A DNA stretch of 64,000 nucleotides from Aldrovandia affinis (taxonomy: Eukaryota > Chordata > Actinopteri > Notacanthiformes > Halosauridae), in assembly GCA_029706075.1 (NCBI GenBank), contig JAINUG010000021.1, forward strand, positions 310,001-374,000. Reading direction: 5' to 3'. Positions 1 through 11,318 of the stretch are shown in pieces (position 1 is the stretch's first letter; every line of letters starts with the position of its first letter). Position numbers and translations under genes: made by a program. Under the pieces are notes generated by a model. It ran no database searches and was not told the DNA's origin. It was given only the letters and a program-made list of their open reading frames with translations.

Positions 1-935
1 CACCATTTTAATGAGCATATTCAGAAGGGTTTGCCATGGCTATAATGCAACAGCAGTCATTGATTTTATGTACTGATTTCACTCCCATCTCCATCTGTAT
101 TGCCTTCAGTCTGTTGATAAATATAAAGGCTGCTTACACAGAGAGAATGAAGATGAAATGGCTTTCAGGTTCACATTTATCCCAATAGCAATACGATCCT
201 TTCACTGTGCGACATTTTTTTTTTTTTTTTACAATGCATTTTTTTTTTTCACAGCATCATAGATAGCATCACCTGATTTTAAGCCCCTCCTTGTTATCTG
301 CCAAGAGGAAAAACATCATCCTTCCTTTGTGTTGGACAGATACTGACTGAGTCATCTGAATAATTTCATTGACGTGATGCTTTCCTTCCTCAAACCCAAC
401 GGCTAATGAGTGAGCAGTTGGAGATTGCTGATCGCCTCTTAAATATTCATTCGTTTACCAGAACATTAGAGGAGCGTGAAAGCCTTGGAATTCGAGAAAT
501 AGAAAGTGAGGACAGAGTGCAATAAATCATTCTGTTTTTTGTCCCTGGTGATGGAGGTAAACCATGTGCAATTTGAAGTCCTGCATTCAGATTGGCAATA
601 TGGAGCAGATATCACACACCCAATCACACAATCCAGATTGAGTTACCAGGAAAGCTATTGCTTGACCACTCACAAGCCATTGCTCTCCGCCCTGGTTTTC
701 CCAGCCAGCTCTGAATGCAGAAGCCTAAATTCCAAAATCAATCACACTATTTTATTGTTTCTTTTCCTCACTCTGGTGGAATGAATCAAATGTGCATAGT
801 GCTTCTACTAATTGTCATCACCACTGCTTTCATGTTCAATACTTCATTTTGTAATATGTATCCATGTTGATGTCTGTCCCCACAAAAAAACCAAAAAAAA
901 AACCCACACCTAACTTTTCCCTCCTTGTGTTACAG
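1..935. other. Non-genic stretch, AT-rich
   Basis: No recognisable exon or RNA gene. It has long T homopolymers at about 214-230 and 240-250 and an A-rich tract near 885-902. An open frame at 506-784 has no recognisable domain and looks like chance. Confidence 0.5.
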
Positions 936-1010
936 GTACGGTTTGCAGCTGCCAACGATTATGTCTATTACTGTATCACGACACTGATCGCTGGCGCGGA
1001 CTATGACTAA
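936..1010 (+). other. Speculative terminal exon candidate
   Basis: A pyrimidine-rich tract ends in TTACAG at 930-935, which is a good-looking splice acceptor. From 936 one frame stays open for 24 codons, reading about VRFAAANDYVYY then CITTLIAGADYD, and stops at TAA 1008-1010. The stretch is richer in CpG than its surroundings. I do not recognise the peptide, and an open frame this short is easily chance. No matching upstream exon was found in the window. Treat it as a pointer only. Confidence 0.12.
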
Positions 1011-1035
1011 TCTTACCATGTATTAATGCACATTT

Positions 1036-1094
1036 TTGTAAGTCCCCCGTAAGAGCATCTGCTAAATGCCTAAAATGTAAATGTAATGTAAATA
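1036..1094 (+). repeat. V-SINE/L2-type 3' tail fragment
   Basis: Carries the decayed conserved segment TGTAAGTC...AAGAGCATCTGCTAAATGCC followed by repeats of TGTAA/TGTAAA. This matches the 3' ends of the fuller SINE copies at 52817-53046 and 55471-55704. Only the tail is present, as expected of a 5'-truncated insertion. The hairpin is degraded (CCCCCG replaces the usual GCTCTGG). Confidence 0.7.
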
Positions 1095-2586
1095 TACACC
1101 TCTGTAGTAAATAAACATGCATGTGCCCATATGGTTCATCATTAGAGTGGTCAGATGCAGTACAGTAACATTCAATAGTACAAACTACAGAATGAACGGT
1201 GTAATAATACGCTAAATTCACTATAGAATTCCATTATAAACACCTAAGCACACACTGTTATGAAACAGCTGTCGGCTTATGTGTAATATTATAAATATTG
1301 TATTTGTGGATGGTACTGGTGTAATAATAGTCTATGCATTTGCTTTATGAAGTGATTGGATGGTTTTGTTTGTGGGGATGGGGCTGCATAAATAAATGAT
1401 GGAGAGAGTGATGTAAGGAGACTCCTGCAATGATGTCACAATGTTTAGGTCCCCGGTGACAAGAGAGGTCACTGCTGTATGCGTGCGAGGGCAGATTAAG
1501 TGCACTGTGGGGACATACTATAGACGTGGGGACGCACTATGGAATCTATTAGGGAGATGTGTTTGGCACGCTAGAAGATTGCTGCTAGATACACGTCATG
1601 GTTTTCAATGAGACATGATGTCACGTGAGATTGACACATTTGTTGGAGCTCAAGCAATGTGAGTCATTGTCTGAGTCATGGCAGCCTTTTAATTACAGGT
1701 ATACCCAGGCAGTGTGGAGTGTGTAAACCTGTGTGATTTTAAAGCAAGGCTACTGAGAGCAACTGAACGATTGTCCGGATGATTGACGCCCTTTCACTTG
1801 CACCTCCATATTGACAGAACTGAGCAGTTCCTTCAGAGTACACTGGCACGACTGAAATCATCTAGCTCTTCCATGGCCTCCACCTCCCCAGTCAGTGTCT
1901 TCTAGACATGGAGGCTGATCACTGGCACCCTGTTCTGCTACGCCACAGCGCTTGTTTCCAAAAAAGACTATCTTTACTTAACAAGATTTAAAGTTGGTTT
2001 CATTGGGACAAGAAACTGTCGGTAAGCGCGGTTGCAAGCCGGTTAATTGCAGTGTGACAGAGGTTCTCAGCACACGTCTTACAGGGGAGCTGTCAGGCAG
2101 CCGAACCGCTACCCTGGATCTTATATCTACTTGTCCTTTTTTTGAAAGAAAGAAAATGTATTGAGCTTTTTATTTTTCACCCAAGGCAGAGTGCAAATTC
2201 CCCCATTTTAAATGTCACACTTACATGCATGTAAATAATGGCACTGTGGACTGCCTTATCAGTGAGGGCCACCTTGTCAGAAGTCACTGGCTGGAGGGAG
2301 ATAAGGATCACTCTCAGAGTCAATACTTAATTGCTCTTGAATAAAACAAGAGAAAACCACTTCTACTCACCGGATCACTGCGGCATGGCAACACATTGAT
2401 TCTAGGGCCAGAGAAAGTGCTGCCAATCATTGATTTACAATTAGGCTTCATGTGCACTCCTTGGATGGGGTAAGGTGGGGGCACAGGGGCGAGCATCTTC
2501 ACCAGAGATACAGCACACAGCTGATCCCAGGTCAGTGGACATCTGAGTTTTATTTGTTTAAAAAAATAATCTTCCACATTTTTTTC
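1095..2586. other. Non-genic stretch, nothing recognised
   Basis: Mixed-composition unique sequence. No exon, RNA gene or named repeat was recognised. Confidence 0.5.
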
Positions 2587-2850
2587 AGAATGCCCTGTCA
2601 TACCTGTAGGCCCATGCCATTGCTACAACATCCCCTGTCAATTCAGGAGAGCTGTACACTACCGTGACTATCCCGCAAAATATCTGCAATCAGCTGACCT
2701 CTAAAGCTACTTTTGAGGACTGCTCAGCAGATGCAGGCAGCTGATTGACTGACCAGAGGAGTTGCTCATTAGCAATGAGGCAGGGGTTATCCTGCCAAGT
2801 GAAACCCTTATTGCCTGGGACAGTTTTGTGTCACCCTGTGGGACGCCTGA
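2587..2850. repeat. Unnamed interspersed repeat, copy 1
   Basis: Shares scattered blocks in the same order with 30527-30835. These are GAATGCCC...TGTAGGCC near 2587-2611, GCAGGCA...GACCAGAGGAGT at 2733-2762, AAACCCTT near 2802-2810, and TTTGTGTCACCCTG at 2824-2838. The copies are highly diverged and no coding potential is visible. A decayed V-SINE-like tail lies downstream at 3098-3147, so this could be the body of an old SINE or LINE. I cannot name the family. Confidence 0.4.
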
Positions 2851-3436
2851 CCACATTTGGCACTAGCACTAGCATGATCCGGATTCAGTCTGGCTTTGCA
2901 TATATTCAAAAGTGCCTCAACCAGGCATGCCAGTTGGGAGCCTCTTGGACTGATGCTTAACGGAGAGTGATCGGTGTGCACTCCCGGTGAGACTAACACC
3001 TTGGCCTGAGGGGCTCAGCATCCAATCCTGTTGGGAACATTTCGCTTCTTCTGTGTTGCTCCCAGCAAAACCCATCTACAGGAATGGGCCCCTGAGTTGT
3101 AAATTGCTTTGGAGAGAAGCTTGATCTGATGAAATGAAATAAATCAACCTATGAGCAGAGGTGTTTATAGAAGTCTCAGCTGGAGCTGTCGCAGAGACAA
3201 CAATGTAGAATGCACATGATTTGAATATTTATCTGGTTGGTGGTGAAAGTTAAGCCAACCCAAGGAGGAGTGTAATAAGCTTATCCCATGCCAGCTGCTT
3301 TAGTGAAATTGATACAGACTTAATTAGGGTCTAACAGAAGAGGAATCCTTTCTTACTGGTGGAGCTGTGTGCAGCTATCACCCAGAATAGGCAAGAAGAC
3401 GGTGAAATTCTGGGGCCATAATACTCAATAAAAACA
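2851..3436. other. Non-genic stretch
   Basis: No exon recognised. Contains the probable decayed tail listed separately. Confidence 0.45.
3098..3147 (+). repeat. Decayed V-SINE/L2-type tail
   Basis: The order TGTAAATTGCTTTGGAGAGA, AGC, then TGAAATGAAATAAAT follows the conserved tail TGTAAGTCGCTTTGGATAAA, AGCGTCTGCTAAATG with many substitutions. This is an old copy and the call is tentative. Confidence 0.4.
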
Positions 3437-3442
3437 ACAACT

Positions 3443-3765
3443 CATGCCCCTGGATGGAGCAATGGTAAACACACTTGCCTGGAGTGCAGGTTGCCCACTG
3501 CAGTTGGTGTTCAAGCCCCGGCGGTGCCAGCCTGGCTCTGGCCAGGAGTCCCATTCGGGGAGACGATTGGCTGTCCACCCCGTGGGAGGGGGAAGGGAAA
3601 CCGGCATGAGCTCACCACATATATGAGTGGCTCTGTGTACCGGAATTACGGTTGACGGCTTGGTGAGTTACAAGGGGGGATAGTTAACATGAAAAGAGGG
3701 TACAATTGGCTACTAAATTGGGAGAAAAATGGGGAACAAAATAAAAAAAACAATAAAAAAAACAC
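3443..3765 (+). repeat. SINE family B, copy 1
   Basis: A tRNA-like head (GGATGGAGCAATGGTAAAC, then GTGTTCAAGCCCC as a B-box-like element near 3507-3519) leads into a GC-rich body (ATTGGCTGTCCACCCCGTGG) and a conserved tail beginning GAGGGTACAATTGGCTACTA, ending in an A-rich run. The same order occurs at 34010-34393 and, inverted, at 60305-60661. ACAACT occurs on both sides (3437-3442 and 3766-3771), a weak candidate target-site duplication. Open frames here on both strands are by-products of the SINE. Confidence 0.8.
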
Positions 3766-3771
3766 ACAACT

Positions 3772-5675
3772 TGATACACCTCTTTCTAAGAGTCAAGCTT
3801 CCACACAGCGCATGCTGCAATGATACTACGTGTGGCCAAAGGAAGTATACTGAAAATGGCCTTGATGGGGGCATGTCCTTAATCTGATCTTCTTTTTAAA
3901 CTGGCTGAATCTTTAGAAGGAGGTATATTCTTGGACGGATAGATTCTCAGAAAGACTTGTTGCCTACTGGGCTTGTTTCTCATTTGGTCAGACCCTCTCA
4001 TCTCCACTGCGTTAATTGCCAGTCTGCCGAGAAAATTACCGTTATTGCTCTCCCAGGGCACAGCACTCCCAGACTCCGATACATCAAGCTATCCTGATGG
4101 AAACTGAAACTGAAGTCCTCCCATTCCCTTCTATTGATTCCCTCGATTCACTCTCCTCTTGGCTCAGACAGTCTACCTACCTACTCCTCCTCCTCCTCTT
4201 CACTGATGGCATTGGCACATTTATCACCCCTCGCCTGATTGTAATATGCTTAATGAAGTGACCACCCATTCTAGAGGGCTTGACTGAGCTGATGAGGGTC
4301 CCTGCATGTTCTCCCCCTCCCATCTGCCACATCTGTGTGCTATTTTGGTGTTCCCTCTCTCGGCGAGTTCTGCTTTGTTTATTTGTGTGGGGAGGAGGTT
4401 CTGAGGCTGAAGATGTAACATTTGACAAAACATTTTTCATTCATTTTCTTTTTTTTTTTTTTGCATCACTGATGAGATGTTTTTCCCTACCCCACTAGCT
4501 TAGAAGAACGTTGAATTTGTTCCAGTGCTATAGCTCAGTAAAGAATCTCCACCTGTCTCCTCATTCTTTACCACACATTAGACACAGCCCTTACAAGTCC
4601 ACAAAGAAACAAGCCATTCTTGTATTTTTCCCATATTAGATCTGGCAGCATAATATTAACATTATCTGCAGTATTTTGAACAAATTGGTTCATAGCCACA
4701 GGAGGTATGCATTAAGATGAGGTGCATGAGACGCCCAGCTCAAAACAGCCACCCTCCTGGCACAAGCCGTCTGACAGCAGCCTGATTAGTGATGTCACAA
4801 GACAATAAATCTGCAATACTCAAGGCTCATTAAGCAGGTCTGTTCTAAAAGTGCCCATCTCCTCAGTGGATACTCACCGCCATTTGTCAGAGTTGTTTTT
4901 CTCCCCTTGTTCTCGGTCACACGCGCAGTAGCCCAGATGGAAGGAGATCTTCTGTTCACGTTCGGAGTTAGTGGACTGAATAAGTGTTTTTCCATTTTTA
5001 CTTCAATAACATAGCTGTGGGGATAAAAATGAGCTTGAAACAAAATGAAAAAAATGGAACGCAAGTGAATGACCGGGCCCACAACACAGAATATCTGCGA
5101 GGAAGCAACACATTTGTGCTGATACCTCAAACACACAGTTTCCAACTATCCCAGGAGTGCACACTGAAGTTAGCAACAAGGATTATCTGCACTTCTAAAA
5201 ATTAAGCATGGACCTATGCACATAGCCCCCTCCCCCCCTACCCCCCTCATGCAAATTCTGCTACTGTCAAGAAGTAGAATAAAATTCCTGCTCTTCTCAT
5301 GTGTGTTTCACAGTAGGGAATAAGCGGCCACCGTGCTTTGCGTGTTCATGAGAAGCTCAGTGTGTCTGTGGCTTTGGTACGTGGAAAGAGCTTCAGTACC
5401 ACAAGGTCAAAGACTGCAGTGTTAAACCACAGCGTGGAAATCTCCACAGAATGCCTCTTTGGCACACAGGACATTATTACATGGGAAAACCCAACAGCCC
5501 CAGGACGGACGGGGGGGGGGGATCTCACCCAATCAAATGGAGAAGAGCTGCAATTTAAACTTGCAATCTGCTGGCTGTAATGAACACCAGGGCCTGGAGG
5601 GGCAATGAATGGGAATTACAGCAGTCTTAGAAGCCCTCACCCCCAAGCATGTTTATACATAATGAGCAAACTGAG
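3772..5675. other. Non-genic stretch, nothing recognised
   Basis: Unique sequence with a T-rich tract near 4448-4461 and short C or G runs near 5226-5250 and 5510-5521. Short open frames on both strands (the largest 116 codons at 4795-5145, minus) have no recognisable domain. Confidence 0.5.
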
Positions 5676-6010
5676 GGAGTGTTGTGTGTTGGGGTGGGGG
5701 AGATGGAGTGTTGTGTGTTGGGGTGGGAGAGATGGGAGTGTTGTGTATGCCAGTGGGGCAGTGGTGTGGATAGATGTGGTGGAGAGTGTGGCAGTTGTGA
5801 TGAGAGGGTTTGGGAGTGATGGAGGCGGTGGAGTGTGTGTGTGGTGATGATGGGGGTGTTTGGGAGTGATCGGGGTGGAGTGTATGTGGTGATGATGGGG
5901 GTGTTTGGGAGTGATCGGGGTGGAGTGTGTGGTGATGATGGGGGTGTTTGGGAGTGATGGAGGCGGTGCAGTGCGTGTGTGGTGGGTGATGGGGGTGTTT
6001 GGGAGTGGGC
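5676..6010. repeat. G-rich minisatellite, two adjoining arrays
   Basis: The first array (about 5676-5750) has three units of about 30 bp built on AGTGTTGTGTGTTGGGGTGG. The second (about 5807-6010) has five units of 43-51 bp, each containing TTTGGGAGTGAT, at 5809, 5859, 5904, 5947 and 5998. The plus strand is strongly enriched in G and T and almost free of C. Two long Thr/Pro-rich open frames on the minus strand (142 and 157 codons) are translations of the array, not genes. Confidence 0.85.
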
Positions 6011-6899
6011 AGAAAATGAAAGGCACTGTTTCACTCTCTTCCCCTGGAAGGTCAAGGGGTGCAGTGAGAAATGTGCTCTGAGAATGTGATGCCTTAAGGT
6101 GACATATCATTGCCTTAGATTAGCTATAGACGTCTGGCTCTTTCACATTGACTCAATACAAATGAGAGAAAAATGGTGACAGGGAAACATGTTTAAAGCT
6201 CATTTTTAAGCCCGTTTCTGTTTTTTTAAGCATGTTTTTATTTCACTCTCTATTTCTGCACCCACCTATCCGAGCTCACGGAAGCTCTGGAGATCATATC
6301 CAGCAAGGTGACAGGAAGTGCTGTCCCAGAGCTTCAGTATTTTGCTGCATTTTTCCACGGTCGCTGCCCAGGTGATCTCATGCAGAGAGATCTGGGCAAT
6401 GAGCGGTAAAAGCCATCCATCTTCCACTGTGTGGGGGTGACACTTGTTTGCAGGAAAAAATCATACCTGCAAATGGAGAAAAAAGAGCTGGGTGAGACAG
6501 GAACAGCAGAGCTGTGTGTAAATCCATACCGACTGGAGCCACGGGACCAGCAGGAGGCCGGGGAGGGTGGTGAGATAAACTGAGAGCGCGCGTCATGCCT
6601 TTATGGGAGGGGACAGAGTTACTGCTGACACAAGAGTATTCTTTGCCCCCGTCCCCCCCGACCCTCGCCTCCCAACTGCTACTTGTGATGTCATTTCCCC
6701 CCAGAGTCTGGTCAGCGGAACGGTCGGTGTGTCACATGGTCATGTCGATGGGCGAGGAGGTCCCAGCGGACCTCGCTCCGGCCCTGTCCGCAGCAACACC
6801 CATTTCTCAAACCTGTCTGCAAGAGCACACATCAGCAAATACAGAAACTGCAAGCTCTCCCACTGGTTCAAACCCACACCATGCCCTGACTCTCATTCG
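6011..6899. other. Non-genic stretch
   Basis: No repeat recognised. Two overlapping plus-strand frames of 109 and 105 codons (6595-6924 and 6603-6920) lie in different frames of the same moderately GC-rich sequence and neither resembles a known protein. Confidence 0.4.
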
Positions 6900-7640
6900 C
6901 CAAGGTCGCGGCAAGGTTAATTAACAGATATTACGCACATTGTGTTTTAAATTAATTTCACGGTCTCCGTGTCATTTAAAGTGATTATTCCCCCCCCCCC
7001 ATTCAGCACCTCCACCACCCACCACTGCTACAGTGTCTCCCCTGCTGTTGGCTTTCTGCTCTGAGCATGCTCACTCCGCCTCGAGGTCAAGCCTCCCTCA
7101 AACCTGCCGCGTTCACAGGTAGGGGTCCCAACTCTGACACTTCCCTTCTGCGGCCAGGCTGAGACGGCGTATTAATTAAGCCAATTCTCCCTTGAATTCA
7201 ACGGTCAACCTTTTCCGAACTGGAGACGAGAGCTCTGTCATTTTCTTAATTTGGGCAAAAATGAATTGAGGGTACAATACATCGTCTCGACTCTATCCCC
7301 ACTCCGCACCCTGTCAACCCTTCTGATTTTTTAGCAGCCTAATTACATCCCTCTCTCCCACACGAGCACTGCAGGTAATGTTGAATATTCCCCCTCTGTC
7401 ACTGAGTTTACATTGCACACAATTATCATCTGAAATTCTTAGCATCTGCTTTTTATCAACCCCCACCCCCCATCCAATTATACGTAGTGGTTTTGTACAA
7501 TATTTCCAGTTGATGCCTTTGGCTTTTTAAAGAGCGCATAAATTATTTAGCAATTAAGAGGTCTGTTTAACGGGTGTATTTGAACTGGAATGCTGAGAAC
7601 ACGCCTCCCCATATGTTAAAATGCTTTGGATTAGACTTCA
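6900..7640. other. Candidate conserved noncoding cluster
   Basis: Contains many AT-rich homeodomain-like cores (TTAATTAA at about 6917 and 7171, TAATTACAT near 7340, CAATTATCA near 7420, TAAATTATTTAGCAATTAAG near 7540) mixed with non-repetitive sequence and no open frame of note. This composition is typical of vertebrate developmental enhancers. There is no comparative evidence here, so it is only an inference. Confidence 0.25.
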
Positions 7641-8565
7641 GTCTTATTGACCAAGGAGAAACAAAAATTATTCTGCTTTATTAATGTTTAAAACACAGAG
7701 ACCATAGAATGATCCCTCAACCAAAGATTAATTTGCTGATTCTTACAGTGAAACAGCAACTCTGACTTTCAAAACAAAACATTTAAATGAAAATCAACAG
7801 CTTGTCAAAGAGAAGTCTGAAACCGGTACATAAAAGAACAATGGACTTCAGATATATTGCATTCATGTTTTGTCCTGTCATGTTCCATTATAGCATAATA
7901 GCTTCATAATTGCATCCTTCTGCTTAGACAGAACCTTCACTCCTGCATGGCTCTATATTTCACAGTTCTCTCCCCCTCAGCATGTTTAAAAATATCTATT
8001 TTTTTCAATCTCTCTCTCTGTCTCTCACCCGCAACTGTAATGAGGGCTGACAGTGAATTCTGAGTCTACTGGAACATCTAAGCAGAAGAGCATCTCGGGT
8101 AGCAGACAGAGCTTAACCTATTGTGGGCTCTGCCCTCAGATCACTGTGGTGTGTTTGGGGGAATTCCCCTCGGTGGCTGTTATGTAATTTGTTGCTGCTC
8201 TGACTAGATGAGTGTGGAAGCGTGGCGGCCATGTTTTTTTAGCAGATCCCATGCCTATAGATCCCCCTATTCCTGGGGCCTGGGCAGGGGCAGCCAACCA
8301 GGACCGTTGGCATCAGATTTGGAAGCGCTTGACAGGTGGCATGAGTGCAGAGCGCAGAGCACCGAGCGCGCTCTCCTGGTGGCCCTGCCCTTCTCTGCGA
8401 TGCCCTTTGAAGGAACGAAGAAAGAATTGCAGATAAAACGCTTCCTTCCACTGCTGTTCTAACTCTGGCCACCTTCTGCGTGACAGGAGGAGGCCTTTGG
8501 GGAAAGCAAATTACAGTAAGGAGCTTTACATAATATGTATCTGAATTGTTATCTGGTTGACATAT

Positions 8566-8596
<31 letters not shown>

Positions 8597-10459
8597 ACAT
8601 ATTGATTGATATAGATATAGATATTCTGGAGTAATACTCTATTATTTAAGCTTCCCCGTCACATAATAAGCTTAGTGGTGTCAGTTTGTAGCATCTCAGT
8701 TGTGCTTTCTCTTCAGTTTTCTTGTTAGTTTTGGGGCTGGCCGAACTGCAAGCCGAGTACAAAGAAGAATGGACGTTGAAGTGCAGTTGAATACGGTCTA
8801 GATAAATGGAGTGTGGTTGTGGAACAAGTGCTGCTGAACCTGTGTGCTGCTGAAGGACTGACAGGACTGTAACAATGGACCCCTGCTGGGCTACTCGCGC
8901 CATACTGAGTCAGGGGATGAGAGATTCATCATAGGCCCCTCCCACTCACTAATCACTATGACAAGTAGCCTATGGTGATGGATGTTGATTGATATGGATA
9001 AACATTTGGAGCCATGGGATGCCAAATGCCTTTGCTGCCATGGGACGCAAAATGCAAAAATGCCTTTCCAGCCAATTTCCCATAGCTGTAACCTGATGTC
9101 GCTACAATATTCAGTTATGGTACAATTGAAATTGTGTTTTACTGTATGGTTATTTTAAAGTTGACTACTGAAAGCATCAGTAAATAAATACTGTGTGAGA
9201 AGGGATCATAGCAAGGGATTACTCATTGCTGCCAAATAACAGGTCACAGGTAATATAGAAAATAATAGGGTTACTTTTGTGGGTTATTGTGTGACTACAA
9301 GCAAAAAAACACAAACACCCTTTTGTCAGTGTGTCAATAAGACTGAATCGATTGGAAATGTGAAGGCCAGTGAAGTGCAGTTTGTCTGTTCAAGGATGAG
9401 CTATTTGTAAGCTGGCAAGTGAGAACAGTGATCTGGTATTCTAAAGGAGAGATCAATATACAGCACAACACACATTCACATTCACACAACAGGGCCATTT
9501 CCAGAGAAGAACAATGGACGTTTAGAAAAGAATAGCGGATTGGCATCAGTTTCCACACTGAAAAAAGGGAAACATTCAAGGGTGTTAAGGAGGCGGGTAA
9601 AAGTGCTGCTTTATACAGAACAGCAGGATATTAAATAAGACGTGTTATTGATCATGACGACAACTCCTGCTGGGTTCTAAGTCACAGTGATGCCTGCACT
9701 CAAATCTCCCCCTCAGATGGCTGTCGGTGAAATGCTCTCAGGACTACTTCTCCCGTTGCATTGTGGGTATGGGTCACAAGGTCTCTGAGTCTGCCTGTCA
9801 TCCCTGCACAGACCTATGTGAGCGGAATGAGTTCACAAAGCAAGCCACAGCATAGTGCATACCTTGTGTATACGAAATGGCCGATTCACATAGATGTCCT
9901 TCCATGTAACTCAATGGGATTAAGACCAGTTATGAAAACGAAACTTGCAAAAAATAATTTAAGAGAATGCAATGAGTCAATCATCAGACCTGCGCAATGA
10001 AATAAACTGTGATTCAAGAGAAGACATGGCACTGACTTACAAGCATTTACAGGGCATATAATAATCCAGTTGTCAGCACGCCCAAGAGAAATTCGGAGGC
10101 GTTCCGGAGATGCAAAACTGGGACTTAGCACACTGTGCTGTCAGCCAGAGTTTTCAAAATGTTTTGACTGGAGAAGATGGGGTGCAAGAGCAACAGCACG
10201 GTGCTTCGGGTAAAAGGTGGCTGTGACAGCAGTGAATTGTGATCGCAATGCGCCGCCGCGGTTTTAAAGAATATGAAATGGTGTTCTGAAAATCGACCCC
10301 CAGACGTGCCCAAATTATAAACAATGGAAATTGTGGCTGTGTCTGTCGTGAGGCCTTACATGTTTGCTCTGTCACACTAATGAGCCCATTAGTCATGTTA
10401 TAACAGAATGTGAATTAAGGGTAATTACATTGCACAGACCATTCCAAAAAAATGGAGAT
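7641..10459. other. Non-genic stretch with one TA microsatellite
   Basis: No exon recognised. It contains the (TA)n tract listed separately. A short imperfect direct repeat near 9010-9060 is built on GCCATGGGA. The rest is unique AT-rich sequence. Confidence 0.5.
8567..8596. repeat. (TA)n microsatellite
   Basis: About 15 uninterrupted TA units, followed by GATATAGATATAGATA, which looks like a short degenerate continuation. Confidence 0.9.
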
Positions 10460-10485
10460 GGGGGGGCGGGGGCAGGGGGGAGGGG
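10460..10485 (+). other. G-quadruplex motif
   Basis: Four uninterrupted G runs of 7, 5, 6 and 4 separated by loops of 1, 2 and 1 bases, satisfying the standard G3+N1-7 rule with very short loops. More G runs follow up to about 10505. Folding in vivo cannot be judged from sequence. Confidence 0.7.
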
Positions 10486-11191
10486 CTGGTAGATTGGGGG
10501 GTTGGATGGCTATCATTGTTAAATTATCTGTCAGCTGAGGAAGGTTAATTAAGTCATTAAGACAAAAACTCAAAGTATGCTGCATTTCAGACTACACAAA
10601 ATAAATCAAATCAGTGTGTGTATGTAGGAGGAACAATGCACTCTCTCTGGCAATGGTGGGTCTCACAAAGATTCATTTGTCAGTATCAGAGGCTGGGCTA
10701 GTGGCAGATCCATCTTGTGCAAAGACGCCGAGGGCCCCTTTGTCAGCAGTAGGACACACGACAGGTACAGTGCAAAGATCCATTACTCCTTGAAATAAAA
10801 AAAAGGATATAATGGAGACCGTTTGCAATGGGATCATTCCATGTTAATAGATTCATTTTTTAACATGGATAGGTTTTTCCTCCCCCAAAAGGACAAGACT
10901 TACTAGGTTGCTGCCTGCATTTGCCAGCTGAGCGTTTGCTTACGTGAAGGACCACAGTAAACGCTGTTGAAGCCCTTTGTATACATGTATCAGCTACTGT
11001 TGTAGTTACTGTCGTAGACTCCACATGCAGTTGTAACCATGGCGTGCACGTCTAGCTGTGTGTTTATCAAATATACGCCTACAGACAGCATGAATTTCAA
11101 AAGCCAACTTTTATCTGAGATTTGAATCCCTGTTTCAAATTTCTTCTGCACGAAGGTGAAGAAGGTTGTGGGTTCACTCTTTACACCAAAG
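10486..11191. other. Non-genic stretch, nothing recognised
   Basis: Unique sequence without exon, RNA gene or clear repeat. Confidence 0.5.
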
Positions 11192-11318
11192 CAGACCTGG
11201 GAATGTACTGGGTCAGACCCATCTCCGCACCCTCCGGTAGCGCTCCTGGGTCTGATGACCCAAGAAGACCCATTTATAACAAAGGCAAACCCAGGAAAAA
11301 TCTGGGTTCCCGGTCCTG
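11192..11318. mobile_element. Possible small hAT-like MITE
   Basis: Imperfect terminal inverted repeats: CAGACCTGGGAA at the left against the reverse complement of TTCCCGGTCCTG at the right (10 of 12 matching). Internal palindromes are TGGGTCAGACCCA (11209-11221) and GGGTCTGATGACCC. The flanking 8-mers CACCAAAG and TGCAAAAG agree at only 5 of 8 positions, so the target duplication is not convincing. Could equally be a conserved structured noncoding segment. Confidence 0.3.

Noticed and set aside
5627-6110. Thr/Pro-rich minus-strand frames of 142 and 157 codons
   Set aside because: They translate the G-rich minisatellite; the repeat unit, not a protein, explains them.
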